In this document: piece after piece, positions 36,628-48,119 of the stretch | Layout: the number at the start of each line of letters is the position of its first letter | How positions within the stretch are numbered: position 1 is the stretch's first letter | Assembly (NCBI RefSeq): GCF_025972045.1 | Contig: NZ_JAPDHX010000001.1 | Span: 457,181-521,180 of the forward strand | DNA: 64,000 nucleotides | Direction of reading: 5' to 3' | From: Micropruina sonneratiae | Lineage (GTDB): Bacteria > Actinomycetota > Actinomycetes > Propionibacteriales > Propionibacteriaceae | Program-made: the position numbers and the translations under genes | Notes under the pieces: generated by a model | The model's input: the letters and a program-made list of their open reading frames with translations, nothing else | The model's database searches: none | What the model was told of the DNA's origin: nothing

Positions 36628-37272
36628 ATGCAGATCACCCATCTAGGACACGCCGCCGTCCTGGTCGAGGTCGCCGACCGGCGCATCCTGATCGACCCGG
36701 GCAACTTCTCCAGCGCCTGGCACGACGTCGTCGACCTGGACGCGATCCTGGTCACCCACCTGCATCCCGACCACGTCGACCCCGAGCACGTCGGGACCCT
36801 GATCACCAACAACCCGGCCGCCACCGTCTACGTGGAGCCGGGCGTGTTGAAGGCGGTCGACCTGCCCCGCGGCGAGGGCATCGCCGCCGACACCAGCATC
36901 GACCTGGGCGCGGTCAGGGTGGACGCCGTGGGCGGCCTGCACGCGATCATCCACCGCGACATCCCACAGATCGGCAACGTCGGGCTGGTGATCAGCGCCG
37001 AGGGCGAGCCGACCCTGTTCCATCCAGGCGACTCGCTCGCCACCGTGCCCTCGGGGGTGGACGTCCTGGCCGTCCCCGCCTACGGGCCGTGGGCAGCGAT
37101 GAAGGAGACCATCGACTTCGCCCGGGCCGTCGGGGCGTCCCACGGCTTCCCGATTCACGACGGGTTGCTGCACGAGCGTGGCGTCCAGCTGATCTACGGA
37201 CGCCTCGACGCGATGACCGGCATGGAGATGCACGACCTGCGTGACGGCGCGGGTTGGACGCCGGACGCCTAG
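36628..37272 (+). CDS. Metallo-beta-lactamase-fold hydrolase (UPF0173-like)
   Basis: A 214-residue MBL-fold protein: ITHLGHAAVLVE at the start, the metal motif THLHPDHVD, then HPGDS and PIHDG with later ligands. The pattern is that of small UlaG/UPF0173-like metal-dependent hydrolases that act on phosphorylated sugars or related esters. No neighbouring gene fixes the substrate. It follows the transketolase pair by 82 bases but has its own promoter. Confidence 0.85.
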   Translation: MQITHLGHAAVLVEVADRRILIDPGNFSSAWHDVVDLDAILVTHLHPDHVDPEHVGTLITNNPAATVYVEPGVLKAVDLPRGEGIAADTSIDLGAVRVDAVGGLHAIIHRDIPQIGNVGLVISAEGEPTLFHPGDSLATVPSGVDVLAVPAYGPWAAMKETIDFARAVGASHGFPIHDGLLHERGVQLIYGRLDAMTGMEMHDLRDGAGWTPDA

Positions 37273-37328
37273 AATCGTCTGGCCGCCGGCGGTGCCGGAC
37301 TCAGCGACAGTCGCAGGGAAGGGCGGGC

Positions 37329-38549
37329 TCAGAAGCCGTCCAGCTCCCGGCTGATCGGCGGCTGGGCGTGGCCCAGATCCTCCCAGACGAAACCGGGGAC
37401 GCCGGCGAAGAAGGTGACCAGGAAGCTGCCGCAGTGCTCGAACACAGCCGGGTCGTTGACCTGGGTCGAGAACCGCACCCGGCCCTGCTCGATGCTGAAC
37501 GGCAGCGGCTGCGCCTTCAGCATGAACTCCAGCTGCCGGGGGTGGAACACGTCCGAGGCGAACTTCGGGTAGGCGCAGCGCACCTTGAACGCCCGGTCGA
37601 AGTCGCTGGACTCGAAGCGCACCCGGTCTCCCCACCCCGACCAGTTGACGCTCAGGTCGCCGAAGTGCCAGGGCAGGTGGAACTCCAGCACCACCTCGCT
37701 GTGATGGTCGGTCACCGTGCGGGTGGTGGTGTTGCCCTGGGCGTCGGTGCTGGTTTCGGTCCGGTCGGTCTTCCAATGGTGGCTCAGTCCGATCATCCGG
37801 ATGCCGAGCCGTTCGCCGAGCACCACGTCGCGCGCCTCGTGCCCGTACCCGCCCGAGCTGTGCACGACCTGCCCCAGCCACGAGTCGTCCGATGGTCGGT
37901 AGATCCAGTCCGGATGCCCGTACAGGCTCAGTTCCGCCGGTGGATTGGGCCCCTGGAAGCCACCCAGCGCCGGCGCAGAGGCCAGCGCCCGCGCGATCGG
38001 CTCCACGCCGTTGAGAAACGACTCCATCGCCTGGGCCTCCCGCGGCACCCCGAGCGCGACCAGCCGGGCGCCGTCCACCGACAGGTCGACCGGGTGACCG
38101 GCCGCCGCGAGCGCGTCCACAGAGGCGCCGATCGCCCCCATCGCCGCCTCTGCCCAGGCCGGATCGCCCGCCGTCACCAACCACGGGCCCAGTTGCTTCT
38201 GCAGGCCGACGGCCCCCGGCCTCGGGGCCGAGCCGACGTACAGTTCGGGCAGCGGACGCGGCAGCGCGAGGGTGGCCACGTAGCCCAGCGCGTTGTACTC
38301 GAACACCGCGAACGGGACGCCGCCGGTCGTCGTGCCCGAGATCTCGTCGTCGATCTTGCGGTTGTAGCCGAGGCCGAACGGCGGATTGTTCAACCCGTAG
38401 GTGTTGGCCAGCGTCGGCGAGCCCTCGAAGGTCCAGCCCTTGTCGCGCAGCGACTTCACATAGAGCTGCCGACGGACGATCAGGGCGATGACGACAGCCA
38501 CCACCAGACCGACGATGATCCAGATGATGTGACCGGCGGAGAGAGGCAC
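37329..38549 (-). CDS. Membrane-anchored hypothetical protein, DUF3137-like region
   Basis: A 406-residue protein with one N-terminal hydrophobic helix (about 7-25) and a large soluble remainder. Two similar-looking beta-rich halves can be seen: one around NPPFGLGYNRKIDDEISG and VPFAVFEYNAL, and one around SSDFDRAFKVRCAYPKFASDV. The latter resembles DUF3137-type proteins, where a residue pattern FxVxxxD..A.. is conserved. Function unknown. It lies 20 bases after the PknL-type kinase on the same strand, so co-expression with the kinase is likely. Confidence 0.55.
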   Translation of the reverse strand: MPLSAGHIIWIIVGLVVAVVIALIVRRQLYVKSLRDKGWTFEGSPTLANTYGLNNPPFGLGYNRKIDDEISGTTTGGVPFAVFEYNALGYVATLALPRPLPELYVGSAPRPGAVGLQKQLGPWLVTAGDPAWAEAAMGAIGASVDALAAAGHPVDLSVDGARLVALGVPREAQAMESFLNGVEPIARALASAPALGGFQGPNPPAELSLYGHPDWIYRPSDDSWLGQVVHSSGGYGHEARDVVLGERLGIRMIGLSHHWKTDRTETSTDAQGNTTTRTVTDHHSEVVLEFHLPWHFGDLSVNWSGWGDRVRFESSDFDRAFKVRCAYPKFASDVFHPRQLEFMLKAQPLPFSIEQGRVRFSTQVNDPAVFEHCGSFLVTFFAGVPGFVWEDLGHAQPPISRELDGF

Positions 38550-38569
38550 GTCGTCAGGGTAGCGACCGA

Positions 38570-40552
38570 TCAGACCAGATTGACGGTGATCGTCGAGCCC
38601 TCGGGGGCCTTCGTCCCCGCGCCCGGGTTGGTGCTCTGCACCAGGTCGAAACCGAAGCTGATGAGGCGGTTCACCTGCACCTTGAAGCCGGCCTTGGTGA
38701 GCACCTCACGGGCCCGGTCGAGGGAGTAGCCGCGCGTCGCCGGCACCTCCACCATCAACGGTCCCTTCGACACCACGAAGCGGACGGTGTCGCCGCGGTG
38801 CACCTCGCCGGCCGCGGGGTCCTGGGAGATGATGTCGCCCTTGTCGATCTCGGGGTCGTTCTTCGACTCGCTCTTCTTGACCTTCAGGCCCTGCTCGGTC
38901 AGCGCCTTCTTGGCCTCGGAGTACGACTTGCCCTTCCAGTCACCCAGGGTCACCGGGGCCGGCCCCTTCGACAGCAGCAGGTCGACCGGTGTGTCGGCCT
39001 TCAGCGGCGTCCCCTCCTCGTAGGAGGCCTTGATCACCTGACCGGCCGCGACGTCGTCGTCGTAGTCCTCGGTGACCGAGCCGACCTTCAGGCTGACCTT
39101 GGTCAGCGCCTCGGAGGCGGTGGCCAGGTCGAGGCCGCGCAGGGCGGGCACATTGAACCGCTGGGGCCCCTTGGACAGGAAGGCCTGCACGGTGCCGCCG
39201 TGCACGATGCGTTCGCCGGCGCCGGGCTCGGTGCGGGTGACCAGACCGACCGGGACGTCCTCGGAGTACTCGTTGCCGAAGCTGATCTGCAGCCCGGCCC
39301 GCTCGGCGGCGTCCTGGGCCTGGGACTGGTTCAACTGGTCCATCGCGGGGGTGGCGGTGTACTGGCCGGCGAAGACCCACCACAGCCCGGAGCCGACCAG
39401 GACGACGGCCAGCAGCAGGGCGATCAGCCCGGGCCAGCGTCGCCGCCGCCGGGTCTGGGCCGGGGCCGATTCGACCGGGCCGTCGTAGTACGGCATCCCG
39501 TCGGTGATTTCCGGGAACCCGGGGCTGACCGGGGTCGAGGGGGTGAATCGCAGGGTCGGCGTCCGTTCCCCCTCGTCGGGGCTGCGCAGGCTGGGCACCG
39601 GCTCGGTGATGTGGTTCTCGGGGTCGAGGGTGGTGCTCCGCATCCGTTCCGACAGCGCGGGGTCGTCCATCACGCCGCGCGCCAGCGCCTCACGGGCCTG
39701 GCGCAGGTGGTCGAGCAGCACCCGGGCGTCGGTGGGCCGGTCGGCCGGACGCCGGGCGGCGGCCGTGGTGACCACTGCGTCCAGATAGGGCGGGATGCCG
39801 TTGCGGGACTCGCGCCACGACGTCTTCACCGCCGAGGACGGGGCCGGGATCGCCTTGTGCACGTGGGCGTAGGCGACCTGGATCGGGTTGTCGCCGGTGT
39901 GCGGCTTGCTGCCGGTCAGCATCTCGTACAGCACCACCGCCAGGGCGTACACGTCGCAGCGCGGGTCGGCCTTGCCGTGGGTGACCAGTTCGGGGGCGAT
40001 GTAGCTCACCGTGCCGATCAGCATGCCGGTCGCCGTCGCGGTCTGCGCCGAGATCGCTCGGGCCAGGCCGAAATCGGCGACCTTGATCTGGCCCCGATCG
40101 GAGATCAGCACGTTCTCGGGCTTGATGTCGCGGTGGATCAGTCCCGACTCGTGCGCGGCCGCGACCGCGCTGGTGACCGGGATCAGCAGGTCGAGCGCTC
40201 GCTCGGGGCTGAACGAACCCTCGCGGGTGATCATGTGCCGCAGCGTGCAACCCTCGACGTGCTCCATCACGATGTAGGGCCGGCCGTTGTGCACACCCTG
40301 GTCGAACACCGACACCACGTTGGGGTGCGACAGCCGGGCCGCGGCCCGCGCCTCGCGATCGAACTTGCCGATGAAATCCTGATCGTCGCCCAGGCCCTCG
40401 TGCATCACCTTGATGGCGACGGTCCTGGTCAGCCGCTGGTCGTCGGCCAGGTATACGGTCGCCATGCCGCCCCGGGCGAGCTTGCGTTGGATGGCGTAGC
40501 GACCGTCGAGCAGTTGCCCCACCAGGGGGTCGCTCGTATGCACAGTCGTCAC
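38570..40552 (-). CDS. pknL: PASTA-domain serine/threonine protein kinase (PknL/PknB type)
   Basis: A 660-residue transmembrane Hanks-type kinase. The kinase domain (about 18-285) has K48 (VAIKVM), the catalytic loop HRDIKPEN (D142) and DFG (D160). A linker rich in Pro and Thr precedes one helix (about 373-395), and four PASTA repeats (about 400-660) lie outside and bind peptidoglycan or muropeptides. Neighbours aroG, an acyltransferase, the polyprenyl synthase and metF match the pknL locus of M. tuberculosis, so PknL is the best name, although PASTA-bearing kinases in this group can also be PknB-like. GTG start. Confidence 0.92.
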   Translation of the reverse strand: MTTVHTSDPLVGQLLDGRYAIQRKLARGGMATVYLADDQRLTRTVAIKVMHEGLGDDQDFIGKFDREARAAARLSHPNVVSVFDQGVHNGRPYIVMEHVEGCTLRHMITREGSFSPERALDLLIPVTSAVAAAHESGLIHRDIKPENVLISDRGQIKVADFGLARAISAQTATATGMLIGTVSYIAPELVTHGKADPRCDVYALAVVLYEMLTGSKPHTGDNPIQVAYAHVHKAIPAPSSAVKTSWRESRNGIPPYLDAVVTTAAARRPADRPTDARVLLDHLRQAREALARGVMDDPALSERMRSTTLDPENHITEPVPSLRSPDEGERTPTLRFTPSTPVSPGFPEITDGMPYYDGPVESAPAQTRRRRRWPGLIALLLAVVLVGSGLWWVFAGQYTATPAMDQLNQSQAQDAAERAGLQISFGNEYSEDVPVGLVTRTEPGAGERIVHGGTVQAFLSKGPQRFNVPALRGLDLATASEALTKVSLKVGSVTEDYDDDVAAGQVIKASYEEGTPLKADTPVDLLLSKGPAPVTLGDWKGKSYSEAKKALTEQGLKVKKSESKNDPEIDKGDIISQDPAAGEVHRGDTVRFVVSKGPLMVEVPATRGYSLDRAREVLTKAGFKVQVNRLISFGFDLVQSTNPGAGTKAPEGSTITVNLV

Positions 40553-40700
40553 GCTCGCTCCGGATCAGTCAGGGGAAGTGGGCCGTCCAGACCTGCCGGT
40601 GAGTCTAGGTCGGCCCGGCCGGGGCGTCGGGTGCGACCCGCCGGGGCGGGACGGATAGCGCCCGGCGGCACGGGCGTGCCCAAACCGGTCCGGGCTGGCT

Positions 40701-40706
40701 TAGGCT
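40701..40706 (+). promoter_or_regulatory. Leaderless-type -10 box for the ThiE-like gene
   Basis: TAGGCT, 7 bases before GTG 40714. Confidence 0.5.
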
Positions 40707-40713
40707 GGCGATC

Positions 40714-41610
40714 GTGACGGTTCTGCGAGGACTCGATGTACGGATGCGGCTGGCCCGCCTGTTCTGCGTCACCGACGCCCGGCTCGCGCGCGGTGACCTG
40801 CCCGACGTCGCCGAGGGCCTGTCCCGGGCCGGGGTCGACCTGCTCCAGCTGCGCGACGACAAGGCGTCCGACGCCGAGAAGCTGACGGCGCTGGAACAGT
40901 TGCGCGCCGCCGCCCAACCCAACGGGCTGGTGTCGGTCTACGCCGACTACCACCTGGCGCAGGAGTTCGGCGCCGACGTGCTGCACCTGCCGAAGGGCCG
41001 ACCCACGGCGGCCAAGGCCCGCGGCTACGTCAGTGAATGGGCCCAGCTGGGCCGGTCCTGCTACAGCGCCGACGAGATCGACGCCGCGCTGGCCGACGAC
41101 GGGATCGCCTTCCTCACCGTCGGGCCGATGGTGGGCCGTATCCCGTGGCGCGGGGCGCAGCCGGGGCTCGACCTGGTGCGGCACGCGGCGACGGTGGCTC
41201 CGCCCGCCCGGCCCGGCAGCAAGCCGTGGTTCGCGATCGGCGGCATCACCCTGGACAACCTCGACCAAGTGCTGGACGCCGGCGCCCGCCGGGTCGCGGT
41301 GGGACGCGCCATCGTCGACGCCGACGACCCCGCGGCGGCCGCGGGGCGGTTCTCCGACCGGCTGCGCGCGGCGTGGGGCGACGAGTTCGAGTCGTTCACC
41401 CTGGGCGCGTTGTCCTCGGGCGGTTTCCGTTCGGTGGCCGGGGCAGCACCGGTGGCCGGGGCAGCGCCGGCGCCAGGCGAAGGCCTCAGTATGCCGGCCG
41501 CCCCCAGCGACGCCGGTGCCGACGACGACTCCGGAGAGGCCGACGATCTGTCGCCGGCCCGTTCGGCGGGAGCCGACGACCCCGAGGCGTGCGACCTCGA
41601 CGGGCACTGA
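40714..41610 (+). CDS. thiE: Thiamine-phosphate synthase-like protein with acidic C-terminal tail
   Basis: A 298-residue protein. Residues about 14-215 form the ThiE/TenI barrel: FCVTDARLARGD, GVDLLQLRDD (pyrophosphate site), FLTVGPM and FAIGGITLDNL with the phosphate-binding GG. It would join the thiazole and pyrimidine phosphates in thiamine synthesis. The last ~80 residues are a Gly/Ala/Pro then Asp/Ser-rich tail absent from typical ThiE (about 210-220 residues), with AGAAPVAGAAPAPG-like repetition. A TenI-type role without synthase activity is the main alternative. Divergent from pknL. Confidence 0.8.
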   Translation: MTVLRGLDVRMRLARLFCVTDARLARGDLPDVAEGLSRAGVDLLQLRDDKASDAEKLTALEQLRAAAQPNGLVSVYADYHLAQEFGADVLHLPKGRPTAAKARGYVSEWAQLGRSCYSADEIDAALADDGIAFLTVGPMVGRIPWRGAQPGLDLVRHAATVAPPARPGSKPWFAIGGITLDNLDQVLDAGARRVAVGRAIVDADDPAAAAGRFSDRLRAAWGDEFESFTLGALSSGGFRSVAGAAPVAGAAPAPGEGLSMPAAPSDAGADDDSGEADDLSPARSAGADDPEACDLDGH

Positions 41611-41622
41611 ACCTCCGGAGCC

Positions 41623-42711
41623 TCAGGCGCTGCGGCTGGTGGACAGTTCCGCCAGCCTGCGCAGCGCGGTGACCGCCTCCGGCCGCAACGGTGCGTCGTC
41701 CAGGACGGCCAATGCGGCGGCCAGGTCGTCGGCGATCCGCTGCTCGGTCGCCTCCAGCGCACCGGAGGTGACGATGATCTCCTGCGCCGTGGCGACATCG
41801 GTGGCGTCCAGTTCGGGGCTGCCGAGCAGGCCGATCAGCCGCTCGCGGGCCGTCTCGGACGCCAGCTGCAGCGCCTGCGCGACCAGCACCGTGCGCTTGC
41901 CCTCGCGCAGGTCGTCGCCGGCCGGCTTGCCGGTCACCTCCGGCTGGCCGAACACGCCCAGCACGTCGTCGCGGAACTGGAACGCGCGACCGAGCGGCGA
42001 GCCGTACGCCTCGAGCGCAGCCAGCACCGCGGCGTCCCCACCGGCCAACGCGGCGCCGATCTGCAGCGGCCGGATCACGGTGTACTTCGACGTCTTGAAC
42101 TCCACCACGCGCGGCACGACCTCCATCAGGTCGACGGTGCCGATCGGTTCGGCCTGGGCGTGCACGTCGAGGAACTGGCCGCAGGTCACCTCGGTGCGCA
42201 GGGCGTCCAACAGGGGGGTGGCCCGCTGCAGGGCCTCGGCCGGCAGCCCGCACCCGGTGAACAGCTCCATCGACCACACCAGCAGCAGGTCGCCCAGCAG
42301 GATCGCCCCGGCCCGTCCGAACGCCTCCGCCGACCCCTCCAGCCCGCGCGCGTGGTGCCAGGCCTCGAACTGCCGGTGAGCCGCGGGCAGACCGCGGCGG
42401 GTGTCCGAGGCGTCCATCACGTCGTCGTGCACCAGGGCCGAGACGTGCAACAGGTCGAGGCTGGACGCCGCGGCGAGCACGGCCTGGGAATCACCGGGTT
42501 CGGCGACGGCCTGATGCCCCCACCAGCAGAACGCCGGACGCAGCCGCTTGCCCCCGGCGGTGAAGGCGGCGGCCAGCTCGATCAGCACCTGGGCGTGTCC
42601 GCCGAGGTCGCCGAGCCGCCGGGACTGCCCCGCGATGAAGTCGGCCAGAGTGCCGCCCACCGCCTCGGTGAACCGCTCGCCGATCGGGTCGTCGCCGGTG
42701 AAGGTGCCCAT
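41623..42711 (-). CDS. idsA: Polyprenyl diphosphate synthase (GGPP synthase, IdsA type)
   Basis: A 362-residue all-trans prenyltransferase. The first aspartate-rich motif is VHDDVMDASDTRRG (D96-D100) and the second is FRDDVLGVFG, with GGKRLRP and KTSKYT blocks as usual. It extends isopentenyl units to C15-C25 products for carotenoids, menaquinone or membrane lipids. Position between pknL and metF matches mycobacterial idsA2. ATG 42711 follows TAGGCT by 6 bases. It is convergent with the ThiE-like gene (12-base gap). Confidence 0.93.
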   Translation of the reverse strand: MGTFTGDDPIGERFTEAVGGTLADFIAGQSRRLGDLGGHAQVLIELAAAFTAGGKRLRPAFCWWGHQAVAEPGDSQAVLAAASSLDLLHVSALVHDDVMDASDTRRGLPAAHRQFEAWHHARGLEGSAEAFGRAGAILLGDLLLVWSMELFTGCGLPAEALQRATPLLDALRTEVTCGQFLDVHAQAEPIGTVDLMEVVPRVVEFKTSKYTVIRPLQIGAALAGGDAAVLAALEAYGSPLGRAFQFRDDVLGVFGQPEVTGKPAGDDLREGKRTVLVAQALQLASETARERLIGLLGSPELDATDVATAQEIIVTSGALEATEQRIADDLAAALAVLDDAPLRPEAVTALRRLAELSTSRSA

Positions 42712-42717
42712 CCCCTG

Positions 42718-42723
42718 AGCCTA
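42718..42723 (-). promoter_or_regulatory. Leaderless-type -10 box for idsA
   Basis: TAGGCT, 6 bases before ATG 42711; the divergent metF box lies only 26 bases away. Confidence 0.5.
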
Positions 42724-42749
42724 GGGCCGCCGGCGACGTCGCGCTCGCC

Positions 42750-42755
42750 TAGGGT
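42750..42755 (+). promoter_or_regulatory. Leaderless-type -10 box for metF
   Basis: TAGGGT, 8 bases before GTG 42764. Confidence 0.5.
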
Positions 42756-43625
42756 GGGTCCTCGTGCCCGAGAACCCCAGCCCCGATCAGCAGGAGTACC
42801 TGCCGAGCATCGCCGAGCTGCTCGCCGACACCACCCGCCCCACCTTCAGCTTCGAGTTCTTCCCGCCTCCCGACGAGGCCGGCACCGATGTGCTCGCCCA
42901 GACGATCCTCGACCTGGACGCCGCCGGGCGCCCGGACTGGTTGTCGGTCACCTACGGCGCCTCGGGAGCGACCCGTGACCGGACGATCCGGGCGACCCGG
43001 TTCATCAAGACCCGCACCGAGGCGCAGACCATGGGCCACCTCACCTGCGCCAGCCAGTCGATCGACGAGCTGCTGGCCACGCTGGCCGGCTACGCCCAGG
43101 CCGATGTGCGCCATGTGCTGGCGATCCGCGGGGACATGCCGGGCGGTGCGACGGTGCCCTGGCGGCAGCACCCGCAGGGGCTGGCGAACGCGACCGAGCT
43201 GGTCCGGCTGATCGCCGACAACTTCGACTTCGGGATCGGGGTGGCCGCCTTCCCCGACCCGCATCCGCAGAACCGCGACGCCGACCTGGACGCGAGGCTG
43301 CTGCTGGCCAAGCAGGAGGCCGGGGCGAGCTTCGCCGTCACCCAGCTGTTCTTCGACGCCGACGCCTACTTCCGGCTGGTGGAGCGCAGCCGGGCGATCG
43401 GCTGCACGCTGCCGATCGTGGCGGGCATCCAGCCGGTGACGAACCTGGCCCAGATCGAACGCTTCGCCGGGTTGTCCGGCGCGGCCCTGCCCGAACCGGT
43501 GGTGGCGCGGCTGCACGCGGTCGGCGACGACCCGGCAGCGGTGCGCCGGGTCGGGGTCGAGATCGCCACCGAACTCAGCGCCGCCGTCCTGCGGGGCGGG
43601 GCGCCGGGGCTGCAGTTCTTCACCC

Positions 43626-45797
<2,172 letters not shown>

Positions 45798-45830
45798 GGA
45801 ACCTCCTGCTTGCCGTTTTGCCAGCGTCCC

Positions 45831-45858
45831 ACTCTACGCCCGGCGGCAAGGGGGTCAC
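45831..45858 (-). promoter_or_regulatory. Candidate promoter of helR
   Basis: GTGACC (45853-45858), 16 bases, TAGAGT (45831-45836) on the minus strand. The spacer holds CCTTGCCGCCGGG; see the finding on a possible rifamycin-element half-site. Confidence 0.35.
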
Positions 45859-45896
45859 GGCATGCGCCACGCGACGGCCGGCCGGGAGGAGAGAGG

Positions 45897-46367
45897 TCAG
45901 CCGTTGACGATGGGTGCGACCACCGTCCGCACCGCCACCCGGGCGAAGGCCCCGGCGTCGAGTTCGAGGGTGGTCACGGGGTTGCCGCCGCCGCAGTACA
46001 CGGTGCCCATGCCGGGCACGGACGCGTCCAGCAGCAGCGTGACCCCGGCGTCGGCGCAGACGGGACTCACGCCGCCCGGTTCCATCCCGAGGCCGGCGAT
46101 GACGTCAGGCGGCGCGGGCCTCAGTTGCGAACGGGAGACGCCGAGAGCCCGGGCCAGGGCGCCGTAGCCGACCCGGGCCGGCCCGGGAACCCCGACCAGG
46201 GCGATGGTGCCGGCGGGTAGGACGAAGGCGAGGGTCTTCACCGAACGCGTCCAGTCCAGCCCGGTCACGTGCAGGTCGCCCTCACCCCGGATCGGTGGAT
46301 GGGTGTGGACGCGGTAGGGCTCGCCGGCGGCGTCCAGGGTCTGCAGGACTTGGTTCACGACCGACAT
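45897..46367 (-). CDS. YbaK/EbsC-type aminoacyl-tRNA deacylase
   Basis: A 156-residue protein of the YbaK/ProX family, which hydrolyses mischarged tRNA (Ala or Cys on tRNA-Pro and similar). Visible features are the N-terminal helix, THPPIRGEGDLHVTGLDWTRSVKTLAFVL with the conserved lysine, and GMEPGGVSPV, the substrate-pocket loop. ATG 46367. The order of strands and length fit stand-alone EbsC-like members. It is not in an operon with a synthetase. Confidence 0.85.
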   Translation of the reverse strand: MSVVNQVLQTLDAAGEPYRVHTHPPIRGEGDLHVTGLDWTRSVKTLAFVLPAGTIALVGVPGPARVGYGALARALGVSRSQLRPAPPDVIAGLGMEPGGVSPVCADAGVTLLLDASVPGMGTVYCGGGNPVTTLELDAGAFARVAVRTVVAPIVNG

Positions 46368-46431
46368 TGTGGCGGCACGATGCCGTCGCGCGAGCGCGGC
46401 CGGTCGTGGAGAGTCCGACGCGGTCGGTGTG

Positions 46432-47061
46432 TCATCCACCCGGGTTGGCCAGGCCCAGTTCCACCGCCGCCACGGCCAGCATGGTGCGGTTCGCGACACC
46501 GAGCTTCCGGCACAGTCCGGCCACGTGGTACTTGACCCCGTCGGCGCTCAGGTGGACCCGTCGGGCGATCTGGTCGTTGGTCATGCCCTGACTCACCAGT
46601 TCGATGACCGCCTGCTCGATCGCGCTGAGCGGTGGCGGCTCCGGTCGGGCGAGCCGGCTGCTGAATCGGGGCGACAGCACGGACAGTCCGGCGCGCGTGG
46701 CACGGATGGCGTCGGCGAGGGCCGCCACGGAGGCCTCCTTGTAGACCACACCGCTCGCCCCCGCGCGGAGCATGGCGGCCACGGAGAGCTCGTCGGCCAG
46801 GGACGTGAAGGCCAGCACCCTGGTGTGCGGATGGTGCGCGCGCAGCAGCGCGGTCAGCTCGGCGCCGCCCATCACCGGCATCGAGATGTCTGCCACCACC
46901 ACCTGCGGGGGATGCGTCTTCAGCGCCGCCCAGGCGGCGTGGCCGTCGGCGTAGGTGCCGACGATCGCCAGGTCGTCGTGCTGGGTGAGCAGATCCTCGA
47001 CGATGGTGCGCACCAGCACGTCGTCGTCGACGAACGCGACAGTGATCGGGCTGTCGCTCAC
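46432..47061 (-). CDS. NarL/LuxR-family response regulator
   Basis: A 209-residue regulator: receiver domain with acidic D11-D13 (AFVDDD), phospho-acceptor D58 (VVVADISMPVMGG), the conserved Thr/Ser (AFTSLAD) and lysine (VYKEAS), then a LuxR-type helix-turn-helix (LSAIEQAVIELVSQGMTNDQ, then IARRVHLSADGVKYHV). GTG 47061 overlaps the kinase stop by 4 bases (GTGA). It should bind a palindromic site once phosphorylated; a 16-bp palindrome lies upstream of the kinase gene. Confidence 0.92.
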   Translation of the reverse strand: MSDSPITVAFVDDDVLVRTIVEDLLTQHDDLAIVGTYADGHAAWAALKTHPPQVVVADISMPVMGGAELTALLRAHHPHTRVLAFTSLADELSVAAMLRAGASGVVYKEASVAALADAIRATRAGLSVLSPRFSSRLARPEPPPLSAIEQAVIELVSQGMTNDQIARRVHLSADGVKYHVAGLCRKLGVANRTMLAVAAVELGLANPGG

Positions 47062-48119
47062 AGCGGAAGGCTGATCCGGCAGATCCACTGCGTGCCCTCC
47101 TGTTCGGTGACCAGTTCGCCGCCCACCAGGGCGAGCCGCTCACGCAGGCCGTCCAGCCCGTAGCCGGCGCCGGTCGGCCGGCCGGCGACGTGGTTGATGA
47201 AGGCTGCGTCCAGCCGGTCGTCGGAGACGTTCACCATGATCGCGCACGGGGCGCCGGCGTCGGCGTGGCGTTCGATGTTGGCGCAGGCCTCGCCCACGAC
47301 CGCGTCCACGATGGGGTGCAGGGCCGGCGGCACGGCGTCCAGATCGCCCTCAACGAACGTGCGAACCAGCAGCCCGTGGTCACGCAACGATTCCGTGGCC
47401 CGGGCGAGGCTCTGGCCCGTCGACGCGGTCGAGCCGAACGCGGTCGGCTCGGCCTCGCGCAGCAGGGCCATCAGCCAGCGCAGGTGGGTGGAGGCCTGGT
47501 GGATCTCGCGCAGCACCGCCTCGATCTCGGGCGACGGCTCGGCGGCGACAGCGGCCTGGCCCCGCAGCGAGGCCCGCACCAGGTCGCGCGCCACCGTGTC
47601 GTGCAGTTCCCGGGCCAGTGACAGCCGCTGCTGTTGCAACGCGGCGGTCTTCGCCTCGTCGAGCGCGGCCCGGTAGCGCATGAAGAGGTTGCCGACGCCC
47701 CACAACAGGCCGATGATCGCCGCCCAGGCCAGCAGCGCCAGCGGCAGCAGCGTCACGGATCCGGCGATGGTCCACGACCGGATCGCCAGGATGGTCCCGT
47801 AGGCGACCGTGAACTGCAGCCGCAGTCGTCGCTCGCCGCGCATGCCGGTGCCCAGGATGGGGATCAGGGCAGCGTACTCGCCCAGCGAGGGTCCGGCCGG
47901 CATGAACAGGATGAAGGTCAGCAGCACCCCGAGCGCGACGCCGGCGGCACGCGGCCACCGGACGGTGAGGGCCGCCGCCGCGCACGCCGCCAGATCGAGC
48001 GGAGCCGCGTTCCAGTCGTTGCGACTGACCGCGGCGACGACGACCAGTAGGGCCAGCGCCGACGCAAGGATGACATCGAACCGGCCGGCAAGCCACGGCG
48101 ACGGCGGGGTGTTCGGCAT
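47058..48119 (-). CDS. NarL-family sensor histidine kinase (HisKA_3)
   Basis: A 353-residue kinase. Four to five hydrophobic helices (about 14-145) form a membrane sensor without a large outer domain. The dimerisation/phospho-acceptor helix has H173 in RLSLARELHDTVARDL, followed by an HATPase with EACANIERHA (N-box) and GAGYGLDGLRERL (G-box). It pairs with the overlapping response regulator. The short loops suggest that it senses membrane state or a partner protein. GGAGG-type site before ATG 48119. Confidence 0.92.
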   Translation of the reverse strand: MPNTPPSPWLAGRFDVILASALALLVVVAAVSRNDWNAAPLDLAACAAAALTVRWPRAAGVALGVLLTFILFMPAGPSLGEYAALIPILGTGMRGERRLRLQFTVAYGTILAIRSWTIAGSVTLLPLALLAWAAIIGLLWGVGNLFMRYRAALDEAKTAALQQQRLSLARELHDTVARDLVRASLRGQAAVAAEPSPEIEAVLREIHQASTHLRWLMALLREAEPTAFGSTASTGQSLARATESLRDHGLLVRTFVEGDLDAVPPALHPIVDAVVGEACANIERHADAGAPCAIMVNVSDDRLDAAFINHVAGRPTGAGYGLDGLRERLALVGGELVTEQEGTQWICRISLPL

